In this document: in pieces, positions 20,649 to 29,449 of the stretch | Layout of the letters: each line of letters opens with the position of its first letter | How positions within the stretch are numbered: the first letter of the stretch is position 1 | Origin: a virus | Length of the DNA stretch: 36,931 bases | Strand: one strand, 5' to 3' | IMG/VR virus record: IMGVR_UViG_3300029448_006719 | Coordinates: 1-36,931 of that record | The notes under the pieces: model-generated | Databases searched by the model: none | What the model saw: the letters and a program-made list of their open reading frames with translations, nothing else | Told to the model about the DNA's origin: nothing | Translations under genes and position numbers: made by a program

Positions 20649-21458
20649 TTATACCTTTGGGTTTATTTCTACTTTAGTTTCTTTTTTACCAGTTAAAGTT
20701 TTTTCTTCTTTTTTTGGTTTTTCGCCTCTCTCTTTTTTAGAGATCGCAATCGCAGCTTGTTGAGCAGGTGAGATTGCCTCGAAGTAACTTTTACCAGAAT
20801 CAGCATTCCAAATCTTTGCTAATGCTTCTCTCATTGAAAGATTTTTATTATTTTGTATATCAGATATTGATTCTTCTTTGGCAATTGCTTTTGAAACTGC
20901 TTTTCTTCTTTTGTGTAGATACTTATCTGTAGAATCAACATCGCCGTCATTATCGATATCTTTGTCTTTTCTATCTTTAAATTTTTTCTGAACAGCTTTA
21001 GGTTGTACTTTATCTAAACCTTCACCATCATCAGATTTGTCATTAGTGTTATCTTCTTTCTTTTTAGGATCATCATGAGTGTATCCCATTTTTGCAAGTT
21101 TGTTATGATCATCTACATTTTTTGCAACTTCTTTTTTACCTGTTTTTGGATCAAACATATCATGAGGATATTTTACTTCATCACTTAATGCTTTTTCTAA
21201 ATCTTTTGATTGACCTGCGTGTGCTTGTGATGCACCTTTAAGTTTACCAGCAACTTTTTTTATTACTGATATATCTTTGTCATCAAGAGCTTCAGTTTTG
21301 TATTCTTTGCCATTGACTGTGAAGTATTTTTTACCATTTTCTCTAGCAGCCATTAGTGCTTTGGTAAACATGTTACCTTCTTTTTCTAAAGCCTTTTCAC
21401 GAATTTTTTGTGCAGTCTCACTGAGACTACCGTTTTTAAGATCAAAATATTGTCTCAT
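20649..21458 (-). CDS. Charged late protein with an EF-hand-like calcium motif
   Basis: 269 residues, rich in Lys, Asp and Glu. It carries DKDIDNDGDVDSTDKYLHKRR, a D-x-D-x-D-G-D-x-D loop as in EF-hand or dockerin calcium sites. The N-terminus (MRQYFDLKNGSLSETAQKI) and a late SPAQQAAIAISKKERG helix are typical of related proteins I recall in cyanomyophages. GGGG lies before the ATG. A virion-internal or prohead-core role is possible given the charge. Function unknown. Confidence 0.65.
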   Translation of the reverse strand: MRQYFDLKNGSLSETAQKIREKALEKEGNMFTKALMAARENGKKYFTVNGKEYKTEALDDKDISVIKKVAGKLKGASQAHAGQSKDLEKALSDEVKYPHDMFDPKTGKKEVAKNVDDHNKLAKMGYTHDDPKKKEDNTNDKSDDGEGLDKVQPKAVQKKFKDRKDKDIDNDGDVDSTDKYLHKRRKAVSKAIAKEESISDIQNNKNLSMREALAKIWNADSGKSYFEAISPAQQAAIAISKKERGEKPKKEEKTLTGKKETKVEINPKV

Positions 21459-22547
21459 TTATTTCCCCTTTATAGCACTCAGTAAGTCTTTATAAGATTT
21501 TGCAATCTTCTTTTGAAATGCGTCCTTTTCGTCTGGTTTTCTTAATCCAGCGTGTTGTAATACTGCCTTCTTTGCAATTGCTAATGGAACTTTTTGTTTC
21601 TTACCATCTTCAAATTCTATTACCTTTTGCCCTTTAAGATCGACATTTTTTCTTAATTGCATAACGATATGTTTGTTTGCACTTTCTTCATCATCGTCAT
21701 CCATATTAAACTTTGATTTTCTTGCTTCTTGAACAGGATTAACAATATAATCTCTTAATTTGTTCAATGATGATGAAGCAACAGCAAGTTTGTTAGTCCA
21801 CCATGTATCAATTTCTTCATCACCCATAGTACGTAATACTTGTTCTATTTGTTGTGCATCTTCCATAATTGTCTTACACATTCTAATCGAACTCGGTACG
21901 TCCATGTGTCCGTCTTCTTGTAAAGGTCTTCCAATCATTTGTTTCTTTCGTACTTTAACAACCTTCAAAGTTTTCTTATTTTTAATTTTCATTGGGGGAA
22001 GTTCTGAACTAGAAATAATTGATTGTGCTTCTTTTTCATCAGAAGCCATTCCGACTACTTTATTACCTTGAGCAGTATCAACAACAATAAATGGTTCTTT
22101 TAACTCATCAAGTGTTTCTTCTTTCATTTGTATTAATGCAGGTGTTTCTAAACTACCTTTTTTAATTGTTGCATTAAAAAGTGAATCTATGACTTGTGTT
22201 AGATGAACATTTGAACCTGAAATTTCCATACCACCAGGTACATTTTTTACTTTGATTTTGTCAGTTCCTACTTTTTTGATTATATCTGAAACTTGTTTTA
22301 CTATTTTAGGATTTTTAAATTTAGTCATAGATATGACACTATTTTTTGCACCCTCTTTGACTTCATCTTTTGCATCTAGATATGCGGCAACTGCCATTTT
22401 TTGAATCTTTTCTTTTGACTTTCCTTTAAACTGAGGAGCATCAGATTTTTGGAAGTCTTTTACATAATCACCCACGTCATCCTTTTTCGGGTCTAATTTT
22501 TCAAGAACCTCTCGATATGCCTCATTTATTGTTTTCATAAATTTCAT
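21459..22547 (-). CDS. Conserved late protein of marine myoviruses, unknown function
   Basis: 362 residues with several helical, charged segments: a short leader (MKFMKTINEAYREVLEKL), an amphipathic stretch (DAKDEVKEGAKNSVISMTKF), a central beta-alpha region (EPFIVVDTAQGNKVVGMASDEKEAQ) and a C-terminal helical domain (MCKTIMEDAQQIEQVLRTMG, EEIDTWWTNKLAVASSSLNKL). AGGAG and a perfect TATAAATA are upstream. The EEIDTWW helix region is one I recall in other T4-like marine phages next to head genes. No enzymatic motif. Confidence 0.65.
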   Translation of the reverse strand: MKFMKTINEAYREVLEKLDPKKDDVGDYVKDFQKSDAPQFKGKSKEKIQKMAVAAYLDAKDEVKEGAKNSVISMTKFKNPKIVKQVSDIIKKVGTDKIKVKNVPGGMEISGSNVHLTQVIDSLFNATIKKGSLETPALIQMKEETLDELKEPFIVVDTAQGNKVVGMASDEKEAQSIISSSELPPMKIKNKKTLKVVKVRKKQMIGRPLQEDGHMDVPSSIRMCKTIMEDAQQIEQVLRTMGDEEIDTWWTNKLAVASSSLNKLRDYIVNPVQEARKSKFNMDDDDEESANKHIVMQLRKNVDLKGQKVIEFEDGKKQKVPLAIAKKAVLQHAGLRKPDEKDAFQKKIAKSYKDLLSAIKGK

Positions 22548-22565
22548 GTTTTGCTCCTATTCATT

Positions 22566-22573
22566 TATTTATA
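22566..22573 (-). promoter_or_regulatory. Perfect late promoter TATAAATA
   Basis: Exact T4 late consensus, 18 nt before the ATG at 22547, with AGGAG between. It lies between the tail-fibre stop and the next gene. Confidence 0.7.
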
Positions 22574-22576
22574 AGA

Positions 22577-24466
22577 TTATGAGAATGCACCTAGGTCTGT
22601 AGTTGTTCCCCCTGTACCTGTTGGTTCCATACAATCAAATAAAACTCCTAACGCAACCCCAAAAGCATCTGTTGCAGTGGTATCAAATGGTGTTTCAGCT
22701 GCTCCTTGATTATTTGTTTTTGCTAAATCAAAATTTCCCTCTGAGGAAGGTGCGACAGTAATTGTAGATGCACTAAATCCACTTCCACTCTGTGCATCTT
22801 GAAATGTGAAATTGCCTGCACCATCAGTGGTTAATACTTGATCTGCTGTTCCGTCAGAAATACCGATATCTGTTAGTCCAATAGTAATGTTTGCTGATCC
22901 GTCAAATGATTGACCAGCAATTGTTCTTGCATTTGTTAAAGTTGCCGCTGATCCTGTAGTATTCTGGTTGCCTGTTGTGTTTACGCCAGGCAAATTAATA
23001 TTAGCAGAACCATCAAATGATACTCCACCAATATTTCTAGCAGTTTCTAATGCCGTAGCAGTAGCGGCATTACCTGAAGTATCTTGATTGCCAGAAGTAT
23101 TTACACCTGGCAGATTGATATCTGCACTACCATTAAATGACACTCCACCAATAGTTCTAGCAGTTGCAAGTGTAGTTGCTGTATCAGCATTACCTGTAAC
23201 ATCTCCTGTTAAAGCACCTACAAACCCAGTTGCAGTAATTTTACCTGTGCTTGGATTGTATGTCATATTACCATCAGCTTCGATACCAATATTACCTGAA
23301 CCTGCAGCTCCTGCTCCAAATAAAATTACATTATTTTCATTTGTACTTTCATTATCTGTTACAGTAACAGTAGTTGCCACTGCGGCAGTTCCACTTGTGT
23401 TTTGATTACCAGCAGTGTTGACACCTGGCAAGTTGATGTTGGCAGAACCATTGAATGAAACACCACCAATTGTTCTTGCATTTGTCAAAGTTGCAGCTGA
23501 ACCACTTGTGTTTTGATTACCAGCAGTGTTGACACCTGGCAAGTTGATGTTGGCAGAACCATTGAATGAAACACCACCGATAGTTCTTGATGTTTCAAGT
23601 GTTGTTGCCGTTGCGGCATTTCCTGTAATATCTGAAGATGTCAAGGCAACCGTACCAGTTGCATTTGGTAAAGTAATTGTTCTATCTGCTGTTGGGTCTG
23701 TAACTGTCAAAACAGTTTCAAATGCATCAGCCGTAGAACCCTCAAATGTAAATGAGTTTGTCACTGCTATTGTGGTTGAATCGATAGTAGTAGTTGTGCC
23801 CGAAACTGTTAGATTACCCGAAACTGTTAAGTTTTGAGAAGCAGTCACATTACCAGATGAGTCAATTGCAAGAGCATCTGTATCACTTGTATGTCCAATG
23901 TTTGTGCCATTGATTACAATATTGTCAACAGTCAATGCAGTTAACGTACCTACTGAAGTGATGTTTGTTTGTGCGGCTGTAGTAAGAGTTACATCTGCAA
24001 CATACGTCTTAATTCTAGACGCCGCCATTTTTCTATTTGTTCCACCAGCACCATCATCCACAATGAATAAGTCTGCATCTGCAAGACCAGCACCAATGTC
24101 TGTGCCACCATCTATATCTAATGTTGATATTGATCCATCATATCCACCGATATATGTTTTTAATTGTGATGCTGTAATTCTTTTTTCTGTTCCACCATCT
24201 GAAATAGCAAGTTGATCACCATCAACAACAGTAATACTTGTACCATCCGTTAGTCCGTCAATGTTAAGAATTGCTTCAACATTACCAAATTCTAACGCAG
24301 AAGCGCCAGAATTAACTTTTAAAACTTGTCCAGCAGTTCCTAAAGATAAAGATGCACCAAGTCCACCATGAGTTAAAGGAACAAATTCGCCTGACTGAAA
24401 TTCAGCCAAACCTGTGGCGTTGTTACTTCCGTCAAAAACTACTCTTACTGGCGTTTTACTAGTCAT
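22577..24466 (-). CDS. Tail fibre protein with repeated shaft modules
   Basis: 629 residues. The N-terminus (about 1-110) has the fibre pattern THGGLGASLSLGTAGQVLKV followed by two KTYI/KTYV units. The middle has TALTVDNIVINGTNI and a TLTV/NLTVSGNLTVSG beta strip. Residues 294-530 carry about five copies of RTIGGVSFNGSANINLPGVN with G-N-Q-x-T-S-G links. The C-terminus ends in a short distinct domain (FGVALGVLFDCMEPTGTGGTT). It is probably a receptor-binding or proximal fibre. Two repeat units are identical over 77 bases, a sign of recent duplication or gene conversion. A GATAAATA box ends 5 nt before the ATG. Confidence 0.88.
   Translation of the reverse strand: MTSKTPVRVVFDGSNNATGLAEFQSGEFVPLTHGGLGASLSLGTAGQVLKVNSGASALEFGNVEAILNIDGLTDGTSITVVDGDQLAISDGGTEKRITASQLKTYIGGYDGSISTLDIDGGTDIGAGLADADLFIVDDGAGGTNRKMAASRIKTYVADVTLTTAAQTNITSVGTLTALTVDNIVINGTNIGHTSDTDALAIDSSGNVTASQNLTVSGNLTVSGTTTTIDSTTIAVTNSFTFEGSTADAFETVLTVTDPTADRTITLPNATGTVALTSSDITGNAATATTLETSRTIGGVSFNGSANINLPGVNTAGNQNTSGSAATLTNARTIGGVSFNGSANINLPGVNTAGNQNTSGTAAVATTVTVTDNESTNENNVILFGAGAAGSGNIGIEADGNMTYNPSTGKITATGFVGALTGDVTGNADTATTLATARTIGGVSFNGSADINLPGVNTSGNQDTSGNAATATALETARNIGGVSFDGSANINLPGVNTTGNQNTTGSAATLTNARTIAGQSFDGSANITIGLTDIGISDGTADQVLTTDGAGNFTFQDAQSGSGFSASTITVAPSSEGNFDLAKTNNQGAAETPFDTTATDAFGVALGVLFDCMEPTGTGGTTTDLGAFS
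23391..23467 (-). repeat. 77-bp perfect direct repeat in tail fibre, copy 1
   Basis: Identical base for base to 23502-23578, 111 bases apart start to start. Both copies lie in frame in the fibre gene and encode the NLPGVN-x-AGNQNTSG module. Neighbouring modules encode similar protein with different codons. Confidence 0.9.
23502..23578 (-). repeat. 77-bp perfect direct repeat in tail fibre, copy 2
   Basis: Second copy of the element at 23391-23467, with mismatches on both sides. Perfect identity including silent positions, next to diverged copies of the same module, points to recent recombination. Confidence 0.9.
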
Positions 24467-24471
24467 ATCTT

Positions 24472-24479
24472 TATTTATC
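24472..24479 (-). promoter_or_regulatory. Late-type box GATAAATA, 5 nt before tail-fibre ATG
   Basis: One mismatch to TATAAATA; ends 5 nt before the ATG at 24466, so the expected start coincides with the start codon. An AAGGA overlaps the box about 11 nt from the ATG, so conventional translation from a longer transcript is also possible. Confidence 0.42.
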
Positions 24480-24480
24480 C

Positions 24481-25047
24481 TTAAAACTCAAACAACGTTG
24501 TTTGTTGAGTTGATGTTATATTTTGTCCATTTGTTAATGTTAATCCTGTAAAAACTAAATCTCTTGATGCTGATGCTTTAAAATTTAGTGTTGTCGCCAC
24601 AGTAGATAATCCACTTGCCGCAGTAAATAAGTTTACTTTTCTTATAGGAACACCTTCATCATTTGCAACGGCAAGTTTTTCACCAGATGCAACAGAAGAA
24701 TTATTTGGAAGTGTTACGCCATTACCAGAAATAGAAAGTGTTCCTGTTCCGTCTGAATCAATTGTCGCACCCCCAAGATTGATTGTGTTTCCTGTAAGAA
24801 ATAATTCAGCAAATCTTTTAGTTGCTGATCCGATATTTCTTGTACCGTCAGCGTCTGGTAAAATATCTTGATTAACAGCAGAAAGATCACCTCCGCCTGC
24901 ACCACCACCGCCAGAAACAGCAGTAATAGTGCCAGATATATTTACATATAATTGATTATTAGATGTATTTAATCCTATTTCACCTGATTCTAAATCTGAA
25001 GTAGTAGGTACACCTGCAATTCTTTTTATTTTAATTTTTAATGACAT
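24481..25047 (-). CDS. Fibre-associated virion protein
   Basis: 188 residues. The start (LKIKIKRIAGVPTTSDLESG, then EIGLNTSNNQLYVN) is the common phage fibre N-terminus 'P-x-x-L-x-x-GElalNt-x-d-x-lyv', followed by a Gly-rich hinge (VSGGGGAGGGDL) and NIGSATKRFAELFLTGNTINLGGATI, the usual fibre strand repeat. A beta-rich C-terminus ends in QQTTLFEF. Its ATG overlaps the upstream stop (TAATG), and the long fibre follows, so the two probably form one fibre complex. Confidence 0.8.
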   Translation of the reverse strand: MSLKIKIKRIAGVPTTSDLESGEIGLNTSNNQLYVNISGTITAVSGGGGAGGGDLSAVNQDILPDADGTRNIGSATKRFAELFLTGNTINLGGATIDSDGTGTLSISGNGVTLPNNSSVASGEKLAVANDEGVPIRKVNLFTAASGLSTVATTLNFKASASRDLVFTGLTLTNGQNITSTQQTTLFEF

Positions 25048-25856
25048 TAATTACCATCCACTTGATCTGTAAATTCTAGTTTATTAGTTGTTGAATTAAA
25101 CACTAAAAATTTTCCATTACCAAGTGATGATGTATCAACGTCATCCATTTCAAGTAAATTGACTGAACCACCGCCGCCAATTGTTGACATTTGTTTTGAG
25201 ACCATTTCTTTAAATATTCTAAATTCTCTTTTTAACTTATCTAAATCATTCATTTCTTTAGGTGCTTCGGGTAAGAACTTAGACATTCTTGATGCTATAT
25301 CTGTTTTTTCTGCAACTGTTGTTTTTTGTTCTAGGGTTTGTTCGAATGAATCTAATCTTTCAAAAAATGTCTTTAGTATATCAACTCTCTCTTGATTGTC
25401 TTCTTTATTCATTTCCTTAGTTTTTATTTTCATTTTTTCAATATAATCTCTAAAAACTTTTGCTTCTGCTGTTTTACCCATGACTTTTGCCCTTTGCTCC
25501 ATAGCAATAGCAGCTTGTATTTTATGTGCATGAGTTTTACCTGATCCTATTATTTTCTTAACAGATGCCTTTGCAGTTTCAACATCTTTGAATCCTAATC
25601 CCTGTATTGTTCCTTTTGGATTTTCATCAGTATATAAATCTGAATGTGTGTCTGGGTCTTGATTTTTTCTAGTTTTTGGAATACGAGGTGCTTCTGAAAT
25701 TAAGTTGAAAAAATCTGATAAAGATTCACCTACAGATACACGAGGTGTTAATCTTTCCTTTTTTTCTTCCTCTACTCGTCTCTTTTCTTCAGCAATTTCA
25801 TTTACCTTTTTTGTTTCTTCAGACACAAGAGACATGAATTGACTTAACTCTTGCAT
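25047..25856 (-). CDS. Coiled-coil virion protein with conserved middle domain
   Basis: 269 residues. The N-terminal coiled coil (EETKKVNEIAEEKRRVEEEKKE) leads to a basic link (RIPKTRKNQDPDTHSD), then a helical domain TIQGLGFKDVETAKASVKKI with KTHAHKIQAAIAMEQRAKVMGK, which I recall as conserved in marine T4-like phages. A second coiled coil follows, and a C-terminal GGGGSVNLLEMDDVD...LVFNSTTNKLEF strand pair resembles the fibre-linker end of fibre proteins. It overlaps the nucleotidyltransferase gene upstream by one base. It may join fibres to the baseplate. Confidence 0.68.
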   Translation of the reverse strand: MQELSQFMSLVSEETKKVNEIAEEKRRVEEEKKERLTPRVSVGESLSDFFNLISEAPRIPKTRKNQDPDTHSDLYTDENPKGTIQGLGFKDVETAKASVKKIIGSGKTHAHKIQAAIAMEQRAKVMGKTAEAKVFRDYIEKMKIKTKEMNKEDNQERVDILKTFFERLDSFEQTLEQKTTVAEKTDIASRMSKFLPEAPKEMNDLDKLKREFRIFKEMVSKQMSTIGGGGSVNLLEMDDVDTSSLGNGKFLVFNSTTNKLEFTDQVDGN

Positions 25857-27835
25857 TAGTTATCTACCTTTGCGCCTGCTCTCCATTGAATACAACTCCA
25901 ATATCTCGCCTTAGTTTTAGGACCTGGATTATCACAATTGTGTCTTGCCCTAAATGATTTTAATCTTGCAGGGTCATCTCTTTTGATTTCCATATTAGGA
26001 TCACCGAAGCGAACCACTATTACATTACCTTTTTCATTTTTAACATAAACTTTAAATTTTTTATTAGGATTCTCACTTGTTCTAATTGGATCATTTAATT
26101 TTACTTTTTTCCCTTCATATTCTGCTGCTTCTACTATTTGACCCCATTCATTTCTTAATTGAAATTCACTGAATGAATTAATTTTTTCTTCAGTCATATT
26201 TGCTTCAGCACATTCGCCACAACAATCAGGTGTTCCACAATTCACATGTTCTTCTTCTTGAATGTCAACGTCTATTTTACTTAAAATCTTTTCATATGTT
26301 TCTGTAAGTTTTACAAACCATTCATTTCCATATCTTAGTTCATATTTTTCTTGAACTGATTCATCTTTATACCAATCATCTAATTGAGCTCTTTTTATTT
26401 GTGCTGGAGTTGGAGCACCCTTTTCACCGGGTTTTCTCATTTTCTCACCAGAACCTCGTTTAATTCGTTCTCTTTTTTTATGAATGTTTGCCCATAAACT
26501 TTCATCCTTTTCACCTGGTGTTACATCTTTAGTGTGTTTACCATATTCTGTTCCAATGTCGTATGATTCTTTTCTTCCTCTTGCCTTCGCCCACAAATCT
26601 TTATCAGCAGTAGTTCTTGTCTTTCCCCCTGTAATAAATGAGTTCACTCTAGCAAATGCCCATTGTTGTGGTGTTGTACCTGGGCGATGACCTGTTCTCC
26701 AAGCAGCCATTCCTCGATTATAAACTTGTTTTAATATTCCATAAGGAATACCTGATTTTTCTGCTTTCTTAACTAGACCTTCAATCTTTTCTTGCAATTC
26801 TAAATCTAAAGTTTTTGGCATATCTTCACCAAACATTCTCTTATATGCTCTTGTATATTTGGAAGGTTTGGTTTTTCCACTTGCATCACCAGGTGCAGGT
26901 TCATATGCCGCTGGATTATCATCATCCATTTTAGCACCCTTTTTAAAATGTGCATCTCTAGCAGATTTGGTTGCTTTAGATTTTACACCTGCATAATATT
27001 TTGCAGGTTGTGTTCCTTCTTTGTCTTTTACATCTTTATCTTGTTTAACTTCATGCAACCATGCTTTGTGTACTTTTCCGTCTTTATCGTTAAATGTTAG
27101 ATAATTAGTTCCACGTTGTATAACTCTTCCTTCAATTCCACGTGCTTCTACTAAATCACCGATATTCCATATTTGACCTGTCAAATAACTATCTCGTAGT
27201 TTTTCGTAATCATCCATGACACCCATATCTTTCTGTTCTCTGATACCCATGTATTTTCGAACATCTCTAAATAATTTTTTTCCGTCTTTGAATCCTTTTG
27301 GCAAACCATCAGCAAAATCATCATACTCACCCTTATTCGCATGATATCTCATTTTAGAAGCAGACATTCCAGCCACTCCTTCAGCATCTGGGTCTCTCTC
27401 TCCAGCAGATACTACATCAATGCTGTTAAACTTATAGAAACCATGTCGTTTACCTTCTACTCCATTATATTTTCTTAACAATGTTTCAAACTCTTTTACT
27501 CGATCAGAACCTGCAACCATACGTAAATCGGTGTATCCTTGTTGATACAATTTTACTGCGATATTAATCGCTGTAATAGCACTCTTATCAGCAATAATTT
27601 TTTTTGCATGTCTTGGAAACATCTTTCTCATATACGCAACTTTCAACGCATGAGGAAGTGGATCTTTATTTTGATTTTGTGAGAAACTTGGATATATTCT
27701 GTATTCATCAGAACCTGCGACTTGTTTTGTTTTATCAATTAATTTTTCATGACCTGTTGTTGGAGGATTAAATCTACCAAACGCAAATACTACAGTTTTA
27801 CCGGGTGCCTCAAATACATTAAATTTTTTAATCAT
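25856..27835 (-). CDS. Multidomain protein with N-terminal nucleotidyltransferase (NMNAT/cytidylyltransferase-like)
   Basis: 659 residues. Residues 13-165 form a nucleotidyltransferase: GRFNPPTTGHEKLI (HxGH-like TTGH motif), MVAGSDRV, and the closing GMSASKMR (S-x-S-x-x-R type). A central basic region follows, with a domain around IPYGILKQVYNRGMAAWRTG and PQQWAFARVNSFITGG. Next comes a four-Cys cluster (CGTPDCCGEC) near residue 545. The C-terminal domain is KKFKVYVKNEKGN...FGDPNMEIKRDDPARLKSF plus HNCDNPGPKTKARYWSC. The last is found in other marine phage late proteins as I recall. Possible roles are nucleotide or NAD chemistry carried in the virion. Domains clear, combined function unknown. 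Confidence 0.75.
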   Translation of the reverse strand: MIKKFNVFEAPGKTVVFAFGRFNPPTTGHEKLIDKTKQVAGSDEYRIYPSFSQNQNKDPLPHALKVAYMRKMFPRHAKKIIADKSAITAINIAVKLYQQGYTDLRMVAGSDRVKEFETLLRKYNGVEGKRHGFYKFNSIDVVSAGERDPDAEGVAGMSASKMRYHANKGEYDDFADGLPKGFKDGKKLFRDVRKYMGIREQKDMGVMDDYEKLRDSYLTGQIWNIGDLVEARGIEGRVIQRGTNYLTFNDKDGKVHKAWLHEVKQDKDVKDKEGTQPAKYYAGVKSKATKSARDAHFKKGAKMDDDNPAAYEPAPGDASGKTKPSKYTRAYKRMFGEDMPKTLDLELQEKIEGLVKKAEKSGIPYGILKQVYNRGMAAWRTGHRPGTTPQQWAFARVNSFITGGKTRTTADKDLWAKARGRKESYDIGTEYGKHTKDVTPGEKDESLWANIHKKRERIKRGSGEKMRKPGEKGAPTPAQIKRAQLDDWYKDESVQEKYELRYGNEWFVKLTETYEKILSKIDVDIQEEEHVNCGTPDCCGECAEANMTEEKINSFSEFQLRNEWGQIVEAAEYEGKKVKLNDPIRTSENPNKKFKVYVKNEKGNVIVVRFGDPNMEIKRDDPARLKSFRARHNCDNPGPKTKARYWSCIQWRAGAKVDN

Positions 27836-28211
27836 CTTTTTTTGCCTGTCTTGCTTTCTTTACTTTTTCTATCTCACCCTTTTTAACTTTTAACATCATT
27901 CTCTTTGCTATTTTGCTGATTGCAGCCCCATATTTAGCACTTATAATCTGATCAGTTTTTGCTCTTTGCATAGGGGAAAAATTATCATAATTGGGATAGA
28001 ACTTTTTGATAATGACTTTCTTTGCCATCTTGTTTGCCTTGATTCTTTGTTTCATAGGCGATGCAATCTTTCTCATTGCTCTTTCTTTTTTTGCTTTAAA
28101 TGATGCTGTTTTTGCTAGACGTGCCATTCTACGACCAATCTTTCGTCTGGCCGCAACAGATACTGCACGTATTTCTTGAATGTCTGTTATTAAATCTTTA
28201 AATGTTCTCAT
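27828..28211 (-). CDS. Highly basic late protein, probable DNA-binding virion component
   Basis: 127 residues, mostly Lys, Arg and Ala helices (AARRKIGRRMARLAKTASFKA, AKKVIIKKFYPNYDNF, AKRMMLKVKKGEIEKVKKAR). Such charge suits packaged-DNA condensation or head-core association. It overlaps both neighbours by a few bases. No named family, though I recall similar proteins between the same neighbours in marine T4-like phages. Confidence 0.65.
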   Translation of the reverse strand: MRTFKDLITDIQEIRAVSVAARRKIGRRMARLAKTASFKAKKERAMRKIASPMKQRIKANKMAKKVIIKKFYPNYDNFSPMQRAKTDQIISAKYGAAISKIAKRMMLKVKKGEIEKVKKARQAKKDD

Positions 28212-29449
28212 CTATCCCATGCCTTTATTGCAGTAAAATTATTAAACGAAAATTCCATTCTGTCAACCAATTTTACAGCATTACCTGATACTCTGTCTAT
28301 CGCAACATAACCCTCTGGGTTTACCACTTTATAACCATTACCTGTACGAATAAAAGTATTAGTAAGTTGTCTAACACTATTTAGTTTTCGAACAATTTGC
28401 ATTTTAGCATCTATTAAATAATTTTGGAATTTAACCAATTCAATTAAATTACGTACATGTTTTTTCATTTCTATAGTATATTGTTTTTGAATATTCTGAT
28501 ATTTCTGCTTTCCAGCAGGTGATTTTACTTTATCTACTTGTTTTTGAATAGAATCTTGTACCCATTGAACATATTCAGACGCATGTTTGGTAGGATTAGA
28601 TACCTTTTCCCCCCTACGAACTTTACTATTTGTATATGTTTTCCATGATGCACCTGCAAGTTGACCTGACATTGATTCTTGTAATTTAAGAAATTGTCTT
28701 AACTTAACAGCATTAATCTTTTGAAATGTTTTCCCTACTAAAGAAAGTGTAGATGTAATTGCATCTGTTTCCTTTACATTAAATGTTGCTTTACCAGATA
28801 CATCTTTATATGTTGCATCATCTTGCCAAATAGTTGATACTTTATTCAACTTAGATACATCTGCACCAAATGATGCTTTCATATCAGGTAGTGTTTTACC
28901 TGTATAAGTCGTATGCCAAACAACACCAATTTTAGATTTCTTTATGGTCTTACCAAGATCAGAATCAACAGGGATAGCATATACAATGGTATTTGGTTGA
29001 AAAGTATAATACTTTTCGCCATCAATAGTGTCTGTTTCCACATCGTCTGTAAACATAAGATCACCTTGAAGTACATTTTTAATTCCCAATTTTGAAAATT
29101 CTCGTAATGCGATTTTAAATTTTGAATTAAGTTGACCAGATAAGTCATCATCAATCTCCTTTTCAGTTTTATATAATTTAGGGTTAACATTGAAAACAGA
29201 TTTCTTTGCAACAAAAAACTTGCCGTCCTCTGGGTCAATACCAGCAAAGATTGCCGGAGCACCATCCCACTTCACAGTCATGTTGACTGAACTTCTAGAT
29301 GAACCTGCTAACATGTCTCGTAAACTTCTTAAAAAATTAAGTGCAGCTCTTCCACCATCGACACCATAATTAATTATTTCATCTTCAAGATGTTCTAAGT
29401 GAAGATTTTTTCCACCTTTATCTTCTTGTAAACTTCTAAAACTCATCAT
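28208..29449 (-). CDS. KxDG-motif protein, RNA/DNA ligase-like nucleotidyltransferase
   Basis: 413 residues. After an N-terminal helix (LEHLEDEIINYGVDGGRAAL) comes TVKWDGAPAIFAGID with Lys60-x-Asp-Gly, the adenylation motif I of ATP-grasp-like nucleic acid ligases. Candidate later motifs are KFFVAKKSVFN, NVLQGDLMFTDD and KIGVVWHTTYTGK (motifs III-V positions). The C-terminal half is helical. It sits in the late block, not next to known repair genes, so it may be packaged. Two ATGs are in tandem; the first overlaps the upstream stop (TAATG). The ligase-like fold is plausible; activity is not shown. Confidence 0.6.
   Translation of the reverse strand: MMSFRSLQEDKGGKNLHLEHLEDEIINYGVDGGRAALNFLRSLRDMLAGSSRSSVNMTVKWDGAPAIFAGIDPEDGKFFVAKKSVFNVNPKLYKTEKEIDDDLSGQLNSKFKIALREFSKLGIKNVLQGDLMFTDDVETDTIDGEKYYTFQPNTIVYAIPVDSDLGKTIKKSKIGVVWHTTYTGKTLPDMKASFGADVSKLNKVSTIWQDDATYKDVSGKATFNVKETDAITSTLSLVGKTFQKINAVKLRQFLKLQESMSGQLAGASWKTYTNSKVRRGEKVSNPTKHASEYVQWVQDSIQKQVDKVKSPAGKQKYQNIQKQYTIEMKKHVRNLIELVKFQNYLIDAKMQIVRKLNSVRQLTNTFIRTGNGYKVVNPEGYVAIDRVSGNAVKLVDRMEFSFNNFTAIKAWDR

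Noticed and set aside
22577-24466. Long plus-strand ORFs and array-like repeats in the tail-fibre region, considered as genes or CRISPR
   Set aside because: The ORFs are mirror frames of the low-complexity fibre gene. The repeats are in-frame protein modules of about 110 bases, with no short palindromic repeats or unique spacers.
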